From assembly GCA_012798935.1 (NCBI GenBank), contig JAAZMG010000193.1, positions 1 to 24,477 on the forward strand: a stretch of 24,477 nucleotides of DNA, written 5' to 3'. A program made the translations under genes and the position numbers. Numbering within the stretch: position 1 is the first letter of the stretch; the number at the start of each line of letters is the position of its first letter. Under the pieces are notes generated by a model. It was not told the DNA's origin. It made no database searches and saw only the letters and a program-made list of their open reading frames with translations. Below, in pieces: positions 23,931-24,477 of the stretch. The DNA comes from Tissierellia bacterium. Lineage in GTDB: Bacteria; Bacillota; Clostridia; Tissierellales; Tepidimicrobiaceae.

Positions 23931-24477
23931 ATGTCCTATTTAAGATTAATACAGGGTACTTTACAAAATTTAGCTGTAACCTTAGCTTTAGCACTAAATA
24001 TAGATGTGGTAATAGCTGACAAACATTTAACTAGAATAGTAGGAACGGGAAAGTTTAATAGCAAATTAGATGAAAATTGTTCAGGAGATTCTTTGTTTGC
24101 AAATGTAATAAAAACTGGGGAACCTAAAATTAATTTAAAAAAGGTAGATAGTGAAATTTGTAAAAATTGTTCTAATTTAGTTAATTGTCATGAATATGCT
24201 AATATGACTTACCCAATAAAAATAGATGATGAAATTGTTGGTGTAATAAGTTTTGCTTCTTTCAATGGTGAACAAGCAGAGATTATGACTTATAAAAAAG
24301 ACGAATATTTTAATATGCTGAAACATGTTGCAGAAATGATAGAAAAAGAGATTATAAGTATAAAAGTAAAAAATAAGCTTAAACGGGATATAGCAGAAGT
24401 AAATGAAATAATCAATTGTTTAAATAAAGGTATAATTATTTTGAATTCAAAAATGGAAATTATTCATATAAATATAA
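23931..24477 (+). CDS. N-terminal part of a sensory transcriptional regulator (GAF-like, PrdR/sigma-54 activator type), truncated by window edge
   Basis: 182 codons are visible before the window ends. The start MSYLRLIQGTLQNLAVTLAL and the body VVIADKHLTRIVGTG...YPIKIDDEIVGVISFASFN match the GAF-like sensor domain of sigma-54-dependent regulators common in amino-acid-fermenting Clostridia. A CKNCSNLVNC cluster in the sensor may bind metal or sense redox. The last residues (INCLNKGIIILNSKMEIIHI) look like the beginning of a PAS domain. The AAA+ and DNA-binding domains would lie outside the window, so the sigma-54 link is inference. The ATG at 23931 follows AGGAGATG. Confidence 0.75.
   Translation, partial: MSYLRLIQGTLQNLAVTLALALNIDVVIADKHLTRIVGTGKFNSKLDENCSGDSLFANVIKTGEPKINLKKVDSEICKNCSNLVNCHEYANMTYPIKIDDEIVGVISFASFNGEQAEIMTYKKDEYFNMLKHVAEMIEKEIISIKVKNKLKRDIAEVNEIINCLNKGIIILNSKMEIIHINI

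Noticed and set aside
1..24477. CRISPR arrays, tRNA or rRNA genes, insertion sequences, prophage genes
   Set aside because: No regularly spaced repeats, no cloverleaf-like sequence in intergenic regions and no transposase or integrase motifs were seen by eye. Weak or diverged elements could be missed without a search.

Overview
This window is AT-rich (about 30% GC by eye). Most genes lie on the plus strand with strong GGAGG-type ribosome binding sites, TTGACA/TATAAT promoters and intrinsic terminators. Gene content fits an anaerobic, amino-acid- and peptide-fermenting Firmicute, most likely of the Clostridia/Tissierellia. The supporting genes are a tungsten/molybdenum aldehyde:ferredoxin oxidoreductase, a TAXI-type TRAP importer, several metallopeptidases, a tryptophan transporter behind a tryptophan T-box, DUF1292/DUF1540 proteins and a sigma-54-type sensor-regulator. 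The species assignment is inference.

Layout. 1-2330: on the minus strand, the first codons of an unknown gene, then an aldehyde:ferredoxin oxidoreductase with a 235-nt leader. The leader holds a three-way-junction RNA fold and an intrinsic terminator, probably a cofactor-sensing riboswitch. 2330-3162: a decayed stretch with a much-deleted M17 leucyl aminopeptidase and unrecognised remnants. 3344-4093: a cytoplasmic parvulin-type prolyl isomerase. 4172-7827: a TAXI TRAP transporter operon (lipoprotein receptor, DUF1850 protein, fused permease) with its own promoter and terminator. 7896-9467: small accessory genes, including a complete MntA/HepT (nucleotidyltransferase/HEPN RNase) toxin-antitoxin pair. 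9552-11483: a PLP-dependent D-cysteine desulfhydrase-like enzyme paired with an EamA exporter. 11523-12900: a DUF3221-like lipoprotein convergent with trpP, which has a UGG-specifier T-box leader. 12965-15828: an orphan beta-class DNA methyltransferase overlapping pepD. 15911-22152: a DUF1292 protein, M18 aminopeptidase, HAD phosphatase, exported M1 metallopeptidase, TIGR01212-type radical SAM protein and a small P-loop protein. 22186-24477: DUF1540 (minus strand), an rRNA pseudouridine synthase, a DUF6648-like protein, and the start of a Cys-containing GAF-type sensory regulator that runs off the window.

How it fits together. PepD, the M18 enzyme and the M1 enzyme release amino acids from peptides. 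TrpP and the TAXI-TRAP system import small solutes. The aldehyde oxidoreductase could oxidise aldehydes from amino-acid fermentation to acids with ferredoxin reduction. Regulation visible in the sequence is mostly by transcription attenuation (T-box; oxidoreductase leader). I found no CRISPR array, tRNA, rRNA, transposase or prophage.

I see no clearly new multi-gene system. The items most worth following are the oxidoreductase leader RNA, the orphan methyltransferase coupled to pepD, the MntA/HepT module with its palindrome, and the uncharacterised P-loop protein.
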